From assembly GCF_052857255.1 (NCBI RefSeq), contig NC_135498.1, positions 114,693,634 to 114,757,633 of the forward strand: a DNA stretch of 64,000 bases. Reading direction: 5' to 3'. Made by a program: the position numbers and the translations under genes. Positions 35,835-48,571 of the stretch are shown piece by piece. Each line of letters begins with the position of its first letter. Position 1 is the stretch's first letter. The notes below the pieces were generated by a model. That model was not told the DNA's origin, did no database searches, and was given only the letters and a program-made list of their open reading frames with translations. This DNA comes from Amblyomma americanum (taxonomy: Eukaryota > Arthropoda > Arachnida > Ixodida > Ixodidae).

Positions 35835-37270
35835 AAAACATTGTGGTATGGATGACCATACTGTACTCGACTCATGGCCAGGGCCGTGACGAGGCGGATG
35901 GTGTCATCCTCGCGCATACCCTTGCTATGTACAACGATACGTCGTACCCCACGCGGGATATTGAGCACAGACATGCGTAGATTGGCAATGATGTGGGGGA
36001 GCTTGCCGTCATGCTGGACCCAGAGGCCAAGAACTCGGAGTGATTTTTCTTCTTTCGGTTGGTTGTGAATTTCGAGCATGATTGGGCCGGGAGAACGATA
36101 ACTAAATCCTGAATACGGATGGTTTCTGATTTCTCCGGTGCAGACTGCATACCGCTGGTGTCAGCAAAATGGTCTACCTCACTGCTGGCTGTTTGTAAGG
36201 CTTGCTCTTTGGCGGCGAGGGATCGTTGGGTTGACCAGATGGTGATGTCATCCGCATAGATGATATGTACGATGTCGGAGAGAGTAGAAAGCTTGTGGGC
36301 GAGAGGAGCCATGGTTATATTGAATAGTAGTGGTGATAGGTTAGTACCTTGTGGAATACCCTTGTCAGGTGTTTGGAGATATAGCAGATACGATGCCCTT
36401 CGTAACTGTGCGGGCAGTGAGGAAGGTGGAGATATATTGCAATATGCGAGATCTACAGTGTATCTGATTTAGGCCTTCTAGGATTGCAGAATGGGAAATG
36501 TTGTCGAAGGCGCCCATTATGTGAAGGGTTAGAAGAAGGTGCTCTCCGCCCGGAGGTATCCCCGTGAGGACTTCGTGTTTGATAAGAAGAAAGGCGTCTT
36601 GTCCAGAAAGGCCTGGTCGAAAGCCGAGCATAAACGGGGGAAAAAGATTATGATCTTCAATATAGTTTTTCAGTCGTCTCTGGATGACTCACTCGTATAG
36701 CTTGCCCAAGCAGGTGAGCGATATATGCCTGAGAGCAGAGGGGGTGGTGGTTTCTTGGGCTTAGGGGTGATTAACTTCTGCGTGTTTCCACTGAGGGGCT
36801 ATTTTGGCTTAGGTCCAGGGTTTATCATTGATGTATTGGGTATGTGCTTCAAGGGAATCATTGGAGAGGTTGTATAGCATGGCGTAAGTGATTGTGTCGG
36901 CACCTCGGACACTAGAGCAGCTACAAACGCGTACAGCTGCGATATAGGTGAGGTAAGTGGCTGTTGAGCGCAGAAATATTTGGAGCGGAAGGTGTCCAGA
37001 AGCTCCTGGTCAGTGCGGATGAGTTAATGGACTGCTGCTTGCAACGTTCTATTCGTAGGCGCCTTTGTTGCTTCAGGATGTAGAAAGCGGCGCAGTATGG
37101 ACCATATTTTGTAAGCACTCAGAGTGTCACAGAGGGAGTCGCAAAATTACTGCCAGTTTAGGGTGGAGAGTTGTGTTGCAGTATCCTGAGCTTTTAAGGT
37201 AACCTGGGCGATGCGCTTTTTAAGGGTGCGGTTATGTAGTCGGGTGCGGAGAGATCACGAATGGAGTAGA
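35835..37270 (-). pseudogene. I-like LINE reverse transcriptase, truncated at both ends
   Basis: Minus strand, in order: a pre-RT linker resembling the one in the larger I-like LINE (TLKKR..., about 37240, and the Lys/Arg-rich stretch at 37118-36921), GFRPGLSGQDAFLLIKHEV (about 36625), HIMGAFDNISHSAI (domain A; the first catalytic Asp is not evident), IYADDITIWST (about 36250; YADD intact), and TLRVLGLWVQHDG-like thumb sequence (36040). RNase H and the 3' end are missing. Frame changes separate the blocks. Confidence 0.82.
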
Positions 37271-40200
37271 GTGATGAAAGGTTGGCTTTGAACTATATTG
37301 AACTAGATTAGGCTGAAAACGACGTATGCCTGTTTCCAAAGAAGAGCTATCTTTTACTGTCGAGCATGGTTTAAGCAAGGCGCATTTCGGAGTGTAAATC
37401 GGTTCGGCGCGCTCTTTTATTGTTTTACGGGTGAAAGAATTGGGTAGAATCGGGGCTTTCCACCGAAAATTAATGGCCCTATATATAGGCCTCTTATCAA
37501 GTGAAACGAGAAATGTTACTCTTCAATAATGCTTTCCCAGTGGCTTTCTTTGTATATCCAGCTTCCTTGCCGCAGCCACACTAAATTATCTGCAAACAAA
37601 CTCTCTGTACTCTCTGAAGTGGTGAATGGTGATTTGCGCCGCTGTTATCCTGATCAGAAGTAACATAATGCATTTTGGGGAAACTGCTGTGGAAAACCTA
37701 AAGAATGCTTTACGACCATTCTCTCCTGAGCACACGAGACCTCGCGTTTACTGCAGGAGCCCACAAAACCCCTAGGCCGTGTGTGCTACACGCCTGCAGC
37801 TATTACTCCCTGCCCTGAATTTCAACGCTATTTGGCTGTCCTTTACTGCTAATTTGATATGGTGAACTAGAGTGGGGCAGCTGTTTCCTTTCTTCAAAAT
37901 CTCCTTCTGCGCCTATGAGCGTCTACTCGATGACAGACAAAGGACGCGCACCTTGATATAAGAGGTTTTATTCATTCACACATATAAGTAAAACTGCCTG
38001 TCTGAGGAAGTTTTCAAAAAGCGCAAATGCGCATCTGCAATCTGTACGCAAGTTTGAAACTTAACGCACGTTAACAAAGGAAGCTGCATCCTCGGAAAGT
38101 AGTGTGAAATATTCAAATGTTGCATTAAGAGAGAACGACTCGCTGTGTTAGTCTCATTCACTGTGGGTGAGTCAAGTCCAAAGATAAAATACTGAAAAGT
38201 TGTCCTGCATTCAATTAGTCATAGGCAGCACGGAACGAAGTAAAGAGCCCCTAGACCCATTCATAGACAACCGATTTTCCAACAAGCGGCAACAACGACC
38301 CTAAAAAAGAAGGTACGCTTGTGTTAAGGGTAGTGTTCTTTACTGGATATGTAAGAGCCGCAAACATGCCATTCGCAACCGAATCTTACGCGATGCCTTG
38401 GTTTTAGAGTATTTAGTAGGGCATGGCTTTGTTCGAAGCATGATTTTGCTGTCAGCGCAAGAAACACCTCGACACGCGGGCCTACACAATTTTAAAAGGC
38501 CTATTACCCATTGCACTAGCCATATCTGATCATATATGGCAATCTAGAGATATCTGGTAAACAGTAAATAAAAATTGCTTCCCAATAACCAATATTTCCG
38601 CCAAATATTCTGACCTTTTTCATGCAGAGGTTTGTTTGCAGCTGTCTAGGGATGGTGAAAATAATAATCATGCCAAATATGTCTATTGCTGAACAAAGCC
38701 TTCTAGCATTAATCGTCAAATACTCGTGCCCTGCCCCACCTATGGCCACTGTACCCCCACCTACATCCGCCGGTCCTCCTCCGCCTGCCTTTGTGAAAGC
38801 ACCTGCTACAGTTAGCTTCCCTACGAATCCATTCCGTAAGTCGAGGCGACAATTTGTTGTCTGCTCGCCCCATTATTTGTCCTGTCAGTGCTTCTAAGAT
38901 GTTGGAACTTTCTAGGTCATTGACTCGAAGCTTTGCTGTGTTTGTTGTCTCATTTTTCTTACTCGTAACCGCCATCACGTATATTTATCATTTTATTTGA
39001 AGCGAGATCAACGACCTGGTTTTGCCGAAATTATCGTTGCCGCGTTTAGTAAATGTAGGCACCTTTTCTCGACAGTTCACCGTTACATTTAACTTCAGAC
39101 GGATTGAGAGCAACGGCCATTCTGATCTGCGCGACAGTACGACGGACGGTTTGCTATTGCTGCCGGCAAGTTGATTTCAGTTTATGGAGATTAGGTCGCG
39201 TAACAAATTATTTCAGCTCTGTACTAGACTGAAGATGTGTTTTAAAACTGCCATACATGCCGTAACAGCTTCATGATGATATCAATGTCTGGCATTTTCT
39301 TCGTCAATTGACTTTCTTCTCTTCTTGTGTTAAACGCTGCCTTTATCAGTTCCACAGCTCACTATGCGAGCTGAATTAATTTTAAGTCTTCCAAAATAAT
39401 ACCAAATATTTTCCTCCATTTCTGACCGCTAACAGAGCTTAACTACTATCTGTAGCTTCCGCTTAAGAATAGTGGTAACTAGTACAGAAGTCAGTAATAG
39501 CCACCCCCAGCCCGGCACACGGCTTCATCAGGGTTGTGTGCTTGGAGGAGGCTCCGCAAACTCCGCTGCTCCCTTTCGGGGTCAAACCCAGTTTCAAACA
39601 CTCAGCCTGCAAAGGTGGTTCGTGTTTCACTTCCAAGTCAAGAGTTCGACTCAAAAGCTCGTACGCTCTAACCAGCGTCAAGTTCAACACTAAGCGATCC
39701 TTCGTCAGAAGCGATTCAGAGTATCACTGCGGTCCTGGGCAAGTCTGGATTTTCTGGCTGTTTAGTTTTTTTGGGTTGAGAAGTCAGTAATAGAGATTCA
39801 CTAGTAGAGAGGTCAACCATAGCATAAATATTTGTATGCAATTAAAGAATCTGCTGCTTGCAGCGATGTCTCTGCGGCTGGAGCAGGCTGAGTACTTTCC
39901 TTGGCGAGAGGTTCATCTTATTGTGCGTGTCAGATCTCACGAAGGTTAAAATTTAGCCCACACCCCAAAACCGCCTCCTAACGTTCAGTTTGAAGCCCAG
40001 AAGTCATGTCATCACACCCTTCCTTCAAGGATGTGCCACGCTCAGAACTCCAGAATACACAACATCGCTCTGCACTGCCTCAACATTATTCCTCGACATT
40101 CTTCCTCAACGTAGACCTCAACGCCTCAACGTAGACCAGCACCTTGAAATACCGCACGCCGTGTAGCCAGAGTTTGTCACGTCAAGGCAGCAAGGCGTAC

Positions 40201-40884
40201 GGCCTACTACAGAAAGAAACCTATGTTGACTTGAAAAGACAATGCCTCTTACACTACCGTGAAAGCATCGAAAACCGCCCCCATCGCAGAGCGATTCCAA
40301 GTATAACACCTCAAGGACGAATGATCGTCTGAAAAACCCTCAAAAAGAAGTGCTAGCACACTGCTCAGAGCCACCCAGGCACTTTCCCTGTGGCGTTTCA
40401 CAAGACGACACTCTCGATGAAGACTCGTGCGTTGGCCAGGACCACGCCAAAGTGAAAAAGCCCCCTTTTTTGCCACATGACAAGTATATATAGAGACAGT
40501 GAGTACGTTAGCATGCGCCCAGCATCATAAGAGTACGCGCGCAATTGCTAACATAGATGCTATCACACGAGACGGGATAATGGCTCATTGCGCTCACTGG
40601 ATATACCTTTGCCAAACAGGACATTAAACTTCACCAGCACCCTTTAATGGACGATCCTCTCGAATGGGTCTCTGCCGACCAAAAAATAGGCTCATGACAC
40701 CACTGTTGCGAATTGGCAGCGCGTCATAGACTTTCCCGAAGGGGAACGCTATTGCGTGCAGGTTTGAACAAGACAAGAGAACAAAAGATCAAAGAAAACA
40801 AACGAAGCCGTATTTATAATATAAAGGAAAGGACCAATAAAGAACGCACACGCCAACAAGAAAAACACATAGTCAATAAGCGTA
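37271..40884. other. Intergenic region, no gene recognised
   Basis: No transposon protein was recognised. An ORF pair at 38622-38897 (+, proline-rich) and 38709-38978 (-, 89 codons) overlap and match nothing known to me. At 40090-40138 the CTCAACG(T)AGACC phrase repeats. The block 40700-40884 is interrupted at CAACGCTACAGAAGA by the LINE below, so it continues at 50784. Confidence 0.4.
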
Positions 40885-40975
40885 CAACGCTACAGAAGAG
40901 AGAGAGAGAAAAAAACTTTATTGTTGGAGAGGAAGTCGGGGCACGCCCCTGGGTCTCCGCACGACCCCACTGCAC

Positions 40976-43129
40976 TCAAGTGTTTATGTCCCTAAGGTCC
41001 ATAGCACTGGCAGCCCGGCCGGTGGCGATTGTCTGCACGGCCGGTTCCTCAGAGCGCAGCAGGGTCTCCCAGTTCTCCCAGGTCTTGAGGTCCTCTAAGC
41101 CGTGCGGGGAAGGGTCCGCCGGGCAGAGGGAGAGGATGTGGAGGGAAGAGGCGAATGGTTCTGGGCACAAGGTGCAGGCAGGAGTGGGGAAAGAGGGGTG
41201 ATAGTGGGCTAGGGTCAGGGGTGAGGGGAGTGTGTGTGTCTGTAGTTTGCGCCAGCATGTTGCGTGTTTGTTATCTAGGGAGGGGTGGGGTGGGGGGTAG
41301 AGCTGGCGCGAGGCTCTGTAGGCCTGCGTCATCTCGCCGAACGAGTGCATTCGCTCCCTCGCGAATCCCCGATCCGAGGCCACCTGAACTCCGTTTAAAG
41401 AACCTCGGGCTAAAAGGTTGGCGGCCTCGTTTCCGGGATTCCCGGAGTGCGCAGGCACCCATATAAGCTCTACATGGCGGAGTGGGGGTGCATCGGCCGA
41501 GCCCAGTATGCCAAAAGCAGGGACGTGGACTCGGCCTAGCGCAAAATTTAGAATTCCAGTTTTATAGTCTGTTAAAATGTACTGGGCTTCCGTGCGGGTG
41601 ATGGCAATTGCGGTGGCGGCTTCCTCTGCAGCCTCTGGGGTGGCGTCAGGGGGGAGAGGTAGTGTGAGGAGGGCGGATGAAGAGCTGTCCACCACGGCTG
41701 CGGTTGCTTCGTCACCCGTGCAGGCGGCGTCCACCCATACGGCGTCCAGCTCGGAGCCGTACACTCGGTGGAGTGCCTTCGCACGGGATCTGCGGCGCTG
41801 CTCATGGTGGGAGGGGTGCATATTTTTTGGCAGTGGCTTGATGACCAGCTTTCGGTGAAGGGATCGAGGAATAGGGAGGAGGGTTGGGTCGTTGGCCGGT
41901 ATTCTGATTCCGAGGGAGTCCAGGATATACCTGCCTGTGGAGGTTTGTGTAAGCCTTATGTATTGGGCCTGCCGATGGGTCTCCACGAGTTCCCCTATCG
42001 TGTTGTGGAGGTCCAGGCCTAGTAATCTGTCTGTGGGGGTGTTAAGGGGAAGATGAAGTGCGGCTTTGAATGGCTTGCGGATCAAGGCATCCAAAGTATT
42101 TATGTCGTGTTTGGATAGTTCTAGGTATGGGGTAGTGTAGAGCACACGGCTGAGGACAAAGGCATAAATGAGGCGACAGAGGTCGCGCTCCTACATGCCT
42201 CTATGATGGCCCGAAACTCTGCGGATGAGATGCGATATCCCGCCTGCAACCTGCTTGAGTTTCTTGAGGGTGGTGGTGTTTTTGCCATCGTTCTGGATAT
42301 GCAGGCCCAATACGCGGAGGGTGTCAACCTCCGGTACCGGGTCTCCATTCAGTTCGATGGCAATGGGGGAGCGGGGGGAGCGTTGGTTCTTTGGCCGGAT
42401 GAGGAGCAGTTCGGACTTCTCTGGGGAACAAGACAGACCGATGCTCTGTGCATAAGTTTGGGTGAGGGTGGCTGCTTCCTGTAAGGTGTTCTCTATGTCG
42501 CCGTTACTGCCGTGGGTGGTCCACAGTGTGATGTTGTCGGCATAAAGAGTGTACTTATGGTGGGGGATAGTTGCCAATTTTCGGGCGAGGGGGATGAGGG
42601 TGATGTTAAAGAGGAAGGGGGAGAGGACGGACCCTTGAAGGGTTCCGATACTCTGAAGCCTGTAGGAGGGGGAAGAGAGAGGTCCAAAATGTATCTCAGC
42701 CGTGCGGTCAGTGAGGAATGCTTGAATGTAGGCGTACGTGCGCGCACCCACATTAATGGAGATAGGGCTGTCATGATCGCCTGATGTTCGATGCGATCAA
42801 AAGCTTTGGAGAGATCCAAAGCTAAGACTGCCTTTGTGTGACCAGGCAGAAGCGGGTCGAAAATGTAATGTGTGAGTTGCAGCATGGCGTCCTGTTCGGA
42901 TATATGGGGGCGGAATCCCACCATGCTATGCGGGTATAGATTGTTGTCCGCCATGTGCGTTGTGAGTCTTGCTAACACAACATGCTCGAAGAGCTTTCAG
43001 AGGCATGAGGTTAGCGATATCGGGCGAAGGTTTTGAAGTGTAAGTGTTTTGTTGGGTTTGGGTATAAATATTACCTTCGCGTGGCGCTGGGACTGCGGGA
43101 GGATACCCTCCCTCCAGCACTGGTTGAAC
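40976..43129 (-). pseudogene. I-like LINE reverse transcriptase, RNase H and Cys-rich tail
   Basis: After the PLE junction: FNQCWREGILP and KVIFIPKPNK with LRPISLTS (43120-43000), VGFRPHISEQDAML, then ALDLSKAFDRIEHQAI (domain A Asp). A frame change is followed by GTLQGSVLSPFLFNI and LYADNITLW at about 42540, where the second Asp of YADD is Asn. ORF 42145-40976 (389 codons) has RNase H: VWVDAACTGDEAT (Asp), EAAEEAATAIAI (Glu), ILTDYK (Asp), VPAHSGNPGNEAANLLA. It ends with CTLCPEPFASSLHILSLCP, a Cys-His knuckle. The YADN change and frameshifts make it inactive. Confidence 0.88.
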
Positions 43130-43870
43130 TATTGCGTAACCATGATTTGGGCCAGCATGAACTTTGGGACACAAACGAAGAGAGACACATGGAACACGGA
43201 ACACACTGCTGACTAACAACTTTAATGAAAAGGCGCGGAACACGCGGAAATATATACAGTGGTAAAGGTGGAGAGAAGGATGGAGAGAAGGCAAAGGGCA
43301 TGGCGAAAGAAGGCCGCACCAAAAGCAAATGTAACAACAATCCTTAGAACAAAAGACGAAACAGCCGTTACCGGGAAAGCGAAATCACTGAGCCCCCCAC
43401 AATCTTAGGCCGTGTTGCAAAACTGTGCGCACGTGATGAGAACCAAAGCAAGATCGAGAATCAGTTCTAAGAGTAGTCACAGGATAAGATCTAGGCCACA
43501 ACAAGGACAGTGAAAGAGCAAAAGCCGCGTCATAAAAACAAAACACGAAACAACTGAAAGAATATATGAATGAAAAACCCTCAAGAATTCACGCCAAAAC
43601 AAAGCTAGAAGTTTAACATGAAGATGGACATGAGGCTGTGAAATCATGAAAGCTCCTTCGCCTACAGGTGAGACGAGAGTTGAAAAAAAAACAAAAAAGC
43701 CAACACTAACACGGCTAAAACAGAGCTAAAAGCCTAAAGTTGAATTTAAACCAAAATGCCAACAGTGACACGACTAAAACAGGGCTAGAAACCTAAAACA
43801 TGATGTGGGAGGTAAAAAACAAAAAGCACGAACACGGTGCCGAACAGGACGGGCGTATAATTTGGCCGGT

Positions 43871-45360
43871 TCATGGGACAGGGCAAACATCATGGAGGAA
43901 CGTTTTTTCTTTGGTTGAGAGTGCAATTGACGGGGTGCTTCCGCAGTCCTTCCCTTTCTTGTGGATGGCTACAGCTTCGATGATTTCCCTGGCCAGCCTA
44001 TCTTTTTTTCTTCCAAGCATTGAGATGTTGTCGAGGTTGGCCGTGCATGGGTGCTTAGGCTGGCGGCAATGAAGAGCCAGGAAACCTGATGTGGCAGTTG
44101 CTCTTAACGAATTTGCGTGTTCTCTAGCAATTTCATTGACGCACCTGCCTGTCTGTCCAATATAACATTTACCGCATGCGACAGGGAAATGATAAATTAC
44201 ACCTTCGTCGCAATCTGCGTATCTTGTCTGGTGGTCTGCTGCGCAACTCATCCTTCGCTCTTCGTTGTTAACTTGGCGGCACATCTTGTATGCTTTGCTG
44301 GGTGCAGAGCAAACCACCTTGACTGCTTGTTTTGCGGCGATCTTTTTGAGGTTGTGAGTAAAGCCGTGGACGTAGGGTACAACAACGATCTTCTTGCTGG
44401 TCCACGTTTCTTCCCCCATGGTTGAAGATTCCTTGCGAGGCAAGCGGTGAAGCAGCGCCTCGCTTACCGTGATCAGCATTTCTTGGGGGTAACCAGCTGC
44501 CCTTAATCTAGCGATCTGCTTCGAAAAGCTGGGGCCCATTTTGTGCGGGCATGATTTTTCAAGCGCTGACCTCAGTGCCCCTTTCGCAATTGCCCTCTTG
44601 ACGGTCTTAGAATGAGCTGACTCATGGGGAAGGAAACCTTTGTTGCTGCGAGGTTCATAGCGCCAGCACGCATGTCCTTCTTCGAGCAGAAGCCGGAGAT
44701 CCAAAAACCTAATTTGGTTCCCCTCGGGGAGTTCATGGGTGAAAGTGAATTCGGGCATGCTTTCTAGAAATAACGTTAGCATTCGTCCTACAAAGTTGCA
44801 CTCGGCGGCTTCATGAGCACTTATTGAGCAAGAGATTAGAAAGTCGTCCACGTACCGAAAGATTGTGGTCCCCGGATAGCCGGGTACGATGCTGTCGATT
44901 TTCCTATCACAAGATGCAAGGTAGAGTTCGGAAAGGTATGGTGCCACTTTCGATCCAATGCAGATACCGCTCTTCTGTACGTAGTGTTTTTGATTGTGGG
45001 CTACAACTGTCGAATCAAGGTACACCGTCAACAGTTCAAGGAAGGTGTCCGTTAAAATTCCGGCTGAATTTTGAAAGGAAACAGCACCGTCTTCTTCGAT
45101 GGTGGATCGCAAAACCGACATGAGTTCCCGATGAGTAATGGCATAGTACATTTCTTGGATGTCGATGGAAAAGCTGTACGATATCTGACTTCTTTTTTCT
45201 TTAAGAAAGGCCGTCAAGGCGAGCGAGTTTGGGATCCTGTAAGGATCATCGAGCCGCAGACGTTTCAGCTGCTTTGCCAGGAAATCAGATAGATTGATCT
45301 GCCATTTGGCCCTCTCAGAAATTATGGCACGAAGAGGAACGCAGTCCTTGTGCGTTTTTG
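43871..45360 (-). pseudogene. PLE copy A: reverse transcriptase core and GIY-YIG endonuclease
   Basis: The frame reads THKDCVPLRAIISERAKW (RT fingers, about 45340-45290), SIDIQEMYYAITH (first catalytic Asp), GICIGSKVAPYLSELYLAS, then FRYVDDFLIS (YVDD, about 44850), followed by thumb and linker. C-terminal GVIYHFPVACGKCYIGQTGR (about 44205-44145) and CVNEIAREHANSL make the GIY-YIG domain. Penelope-like RTs are related to telomerase RT and use the C-terminal nuclease to nick targets. This 448-codon ORF is intact from 45217, but the N-terminal part lies in another frame after a shift in a T run at about 45360. Confidence 0.88.
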
Positions 45361-46190
45361 CAGTGAAAAAACCGCAAGCTCTGAATTCTTTGTTCCTTTG
45401 ATTTTCGCGTATAAACTGCTGAGGCCTTCCCTGTGTAGAATGGAGAGGGCTTTCCTTTTTGCTTCTTTGACCTTCTTGAGGTTGACAGGTCGAAAGTTTT
45501 TTTCCATGGCTTCGTTGGTCTTCACTTGGTATGTCCGGAGGTCAGAAACGACGAAACCTCCCTCTTTGTCAGAGATACAAAGCTTGAGGTTCTTACGGCG
45601 AAGTTCTAGTACCGTGGAACGGAATCCCACCTGAGGCATGACGTTGGCCTTTTCCCGGGAAATGCTGTCCAGGCTTTCGCTGATGATCCGTGGCGCATCT
45701 TCCGTCGGAGCTTTTCCCGCAATGCGCCGAACAATTGCTACCTTCTCGGCTCTGTCCATCCGAGGCTGAACTGCGTATTTTGGGCCATTTTCCAATACCT
45801 GTCTTGACTTGGAAGTGAGTTGAACTTCCCCGAGGGTTACTACGGGGATCTTGCCTTGGTTGGGAGGTGTGTTCTTCGGTCTACCCTGCTTTAGGACAGG
45901 GATGTACCTTCTAGTCCATAGGAGCTCCGTTGAGTGCTTGGCTAGTGCTAAAAGGAGTTGAAAGGCGCTGAAGGATGTGGACTTGACACGCAGAAAATCG
46001 TTCAGCAAGCGTACTTGCCGCCACATTTCTGATCTTGCTATCTTCGTGACCCTTTTGCCATGGCCAAGAGACGGGTTGATGAGACCGAACAGCTGCCTGA
46101 CGTCCTGTGTCCACAGCTTCTTCTTTATGCTGCGCGATAGCAGTCTTGCCCTGCAGGTGATGTCGCAATCAAGAGCGTCAAAGTAGAAGG
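45361..46190 (-). pseudogene. PLE copy A: N-terminal RT region
   Basis: ORF 45322-46026 (234 codons) and its upstream in-frame extension to about 46190 (RSIKKKLWTQDVRQLFGL). It includes LRRKNLKLCISDKEGGFVV, the conserved PLE N-terminal DKEGG box. It ends at a frameshift in the GTTTTTTCAC run, after which the RT core continues in another frame. Base order is otherwise collinear with copy B. Confidence 0.85.
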
Positions 46191-47003
46191 TGGGGCTTTA
46201 AGAAGAGAGAAGAAAAGAGGGGCGCCCAGCGAACAAGAAAGATACTGCAAAACGGCATTTTTCTGGGCCAGTTGGTATGAATCCATGATTTGGGCCAGCA
46301 TGAACTTTGGGACACAAACGAAGAGAGACACATGGAACACGGAACACACTGCTGACTAACAACTTTAATGAAAAGGCGCGGAACACGCGGAAATATATAC
46401 AGTGGTAAAGGTGGAGAGAAGGAAGGAGAGAAGGCAAAGGGCATGACGAAACAAGGCCGCACCAAAAGCAAATGTAACAACAATCCTTAGAACAAAAGAC
46501 GAAACAGCCGTTACCGGGAAAGCGAAATCATTGAGCCCCCCACAATCTTAGGCCGCGTTTCAAAACTGTGCGCACGTGATGAGAACCAAAGCAAGATCGA
46601 GAATCAGTTCTAAGAGTAGTCACAGGATAAGATCTAGGCCACAACAAAGACAGTGAAAGAGCAAAAGCCGCGTCATAAAAACAAAACACGAAACAACTGA
46701 AAGAATATATGAATGAAAAACCCGCAAGAATTCACGCGAAAACAAAGCTAGAAGCTTAACATGAAGATGGACATGAGGCTGTGAAATCATGAAAGATCCT
46801 TCGCCTACAGGTGAGACGAGAGTTGAAAAAAAACCAAAAAAAGCCAACACTAACACGGCTAAAACAGAGCTAAAAGCCTGAAGTTGAATTTAAACCAATT
46901 GCCAACAGTGACACGACTAAAACAGGGCTAGAAACCTAAAACATGATGTGGGAGATAAAACACAAAAAGCACAAACACGGTGCCGAACAGGACGGGCGTT
47001 CCG

Positions 47004-47503
47004 GGAAATGCTGTCCAGGCTTTCGCTGATGATGCGTGGCGCATCATCCGTCGGAGCTTTTCCCGCAATGCGCCGAACAATTGCTACCTTCTCGACTCTG
47101 TCCAGCCGAGGCTGAACTGCGAATTTTGGGTCATTTTCCAATACCTGTCTTGACTTGGAAGTGAGTTGAACTTCCCCGAGGGTTACTACGGGGATCTTGC
47201 CTTGGTTGGGAGGTGTGTTCTTCGGTCTACCCTGCTTTAGGACAGGGATGTACCTTCTAGTCCATAGGAGCTCCGTTGAGTGCTTGGCTAGTGCTAAAAG
47301 GTGTTGAAAGGCGCTGAAGGATGTGGAATTGACACGCAGAAAATCATTCAGCAAGCGTACTTGCCGCCACATTTCTGATCTTGCTATCTTCGTGACCCTT
47401 TTGCCATGGCCAAGAGACGGGTTGATGAGACCGAACAGCTGCCTGACGTCCTGTGTCCACAGCTTCTTCTTTATGCTGCGCGATAGCAGTCTTGCCCTGC
47501 AGG
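47004..47503 (-). pseudogene. PLE copy B: N-terminal coding fragment with internal deletion
   Basis: Collinear with copy A 45655-46155 with a few substitutions. The frame then jumps at ISRNARPVRHRV into the terminal block, marking a deletion of about 1.8 kb that removed the RT core and GIY-YIG. The junction is at about 46999-47004. Confidence 0.85.
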
Positions 47504-48571
47504 TGCCCTTTCCGAACTCTACCTTGCATCTTGTGATAGGAAAATCGACAGCATCGTACGCGGCTATCCGGGGACCACAATGTTTTGGTACGTGGACGAC
47601 TTTCTAATCTCTTGCTCAATAAGTGCTCATGAAGCCGCCGAGTGCAACTTTGTAGGACGAATGCTAACGTTATTTCAAGAAAGCATGAACGAATTCACTT
47701 TCACCCATGAACTCCCCGAGGGGAACCAAATTAGGTTTTTGGATCTCCGGCTTCTGCTCGAAGAAGGACATGCGTGCTGGCGCTATGAACCTCGCAGCAA
47801 CAAAGGTTTCTTTCCCCATGAGTCAGCTTATTCTAAGACCGTCAAGAGGGCAATTGCGAAAGGGGCACTGAGGTCAGCGCTTGAAAAATCATGCCCGCAC
47901 CAAATGGGCCCCAGCTTTTCGAAGCAGATCGCTAGATTAAGGGCAGCTGGTTACCCCAAGAAATGCTGATCACGGTAAGCGAGGCGCTGCTTCACCGCTT
48001 GCCTCGCAAGGAATCTGCAACCATGGGGGAAGAAACGTGGACCAGCAAGAACATCGTTGTTGTACCCTACGTCCACGGCTTTACTCACAACCTCAAAAAG
48101 ATCGCCGCAAAACAAGCAGTCAAGGTGGTTTGCTCTGCACCCAACAAAGCATACAAGATGTGCCGCCAAGTTAACAACGAAGAGCGAAGGATGAGGTGCG
48201 CAGTAGACCACCAGACAAGATACGCAGATTGCGACGAAGGTGTAATTTATCATTTCCCTGTCGCATGCGGTAAATGTTATATTGGACAGACAGGCAGGTG
48301 CGTCAATGAAAGAGCTAGAGAACACGCAAATTCATTAAGAGCAACTGCCACATCAGGTTTCCTGGCTCTTCATTGCCGCCAGCCTAAGCACCCATGCACG
48401 GCCAACCTCGACAACATCTCAATGCTTGGAAGAAAAAAAGATAGGCTGGCCAGGGAAATCATCGAAGCTGTAGCCATCCACAAGAAAGGGAAGGACTGCG
48501 GAAGCACCCCGTCAATTGCACTCTCAACCAAAGAAAAAACGTTCCTCCATGATGTTTGCCCTGTCCCATGA
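47504..48571 (+). pseudogene. PLE copy C: RT C-terminal part and GIY-YIG, inverted
   Basis: Starts within the RT at LYLASCDRKIDSIV, with FWYVDDFLIS (about 47580) and the thumb, then linker and GVIYHFPVACGKCYIGQTGR (about 48240-48300), ending at the same residues as copy A. A one-base loss in a C run at about 47953 (four C here, five in copy A) splits it into ORFs 47580-47969 and 47963-48571. It retains ERAREH where copy A has EIAREH. Confidence 0.88.

Noticed and set aside
38622..38978. Proline-rich ORF (+) and overlapping 89-codon ORF (-)
   Set aside because: No domain, no splice or repeat context; probably chance reading of a low-complexity stretch.
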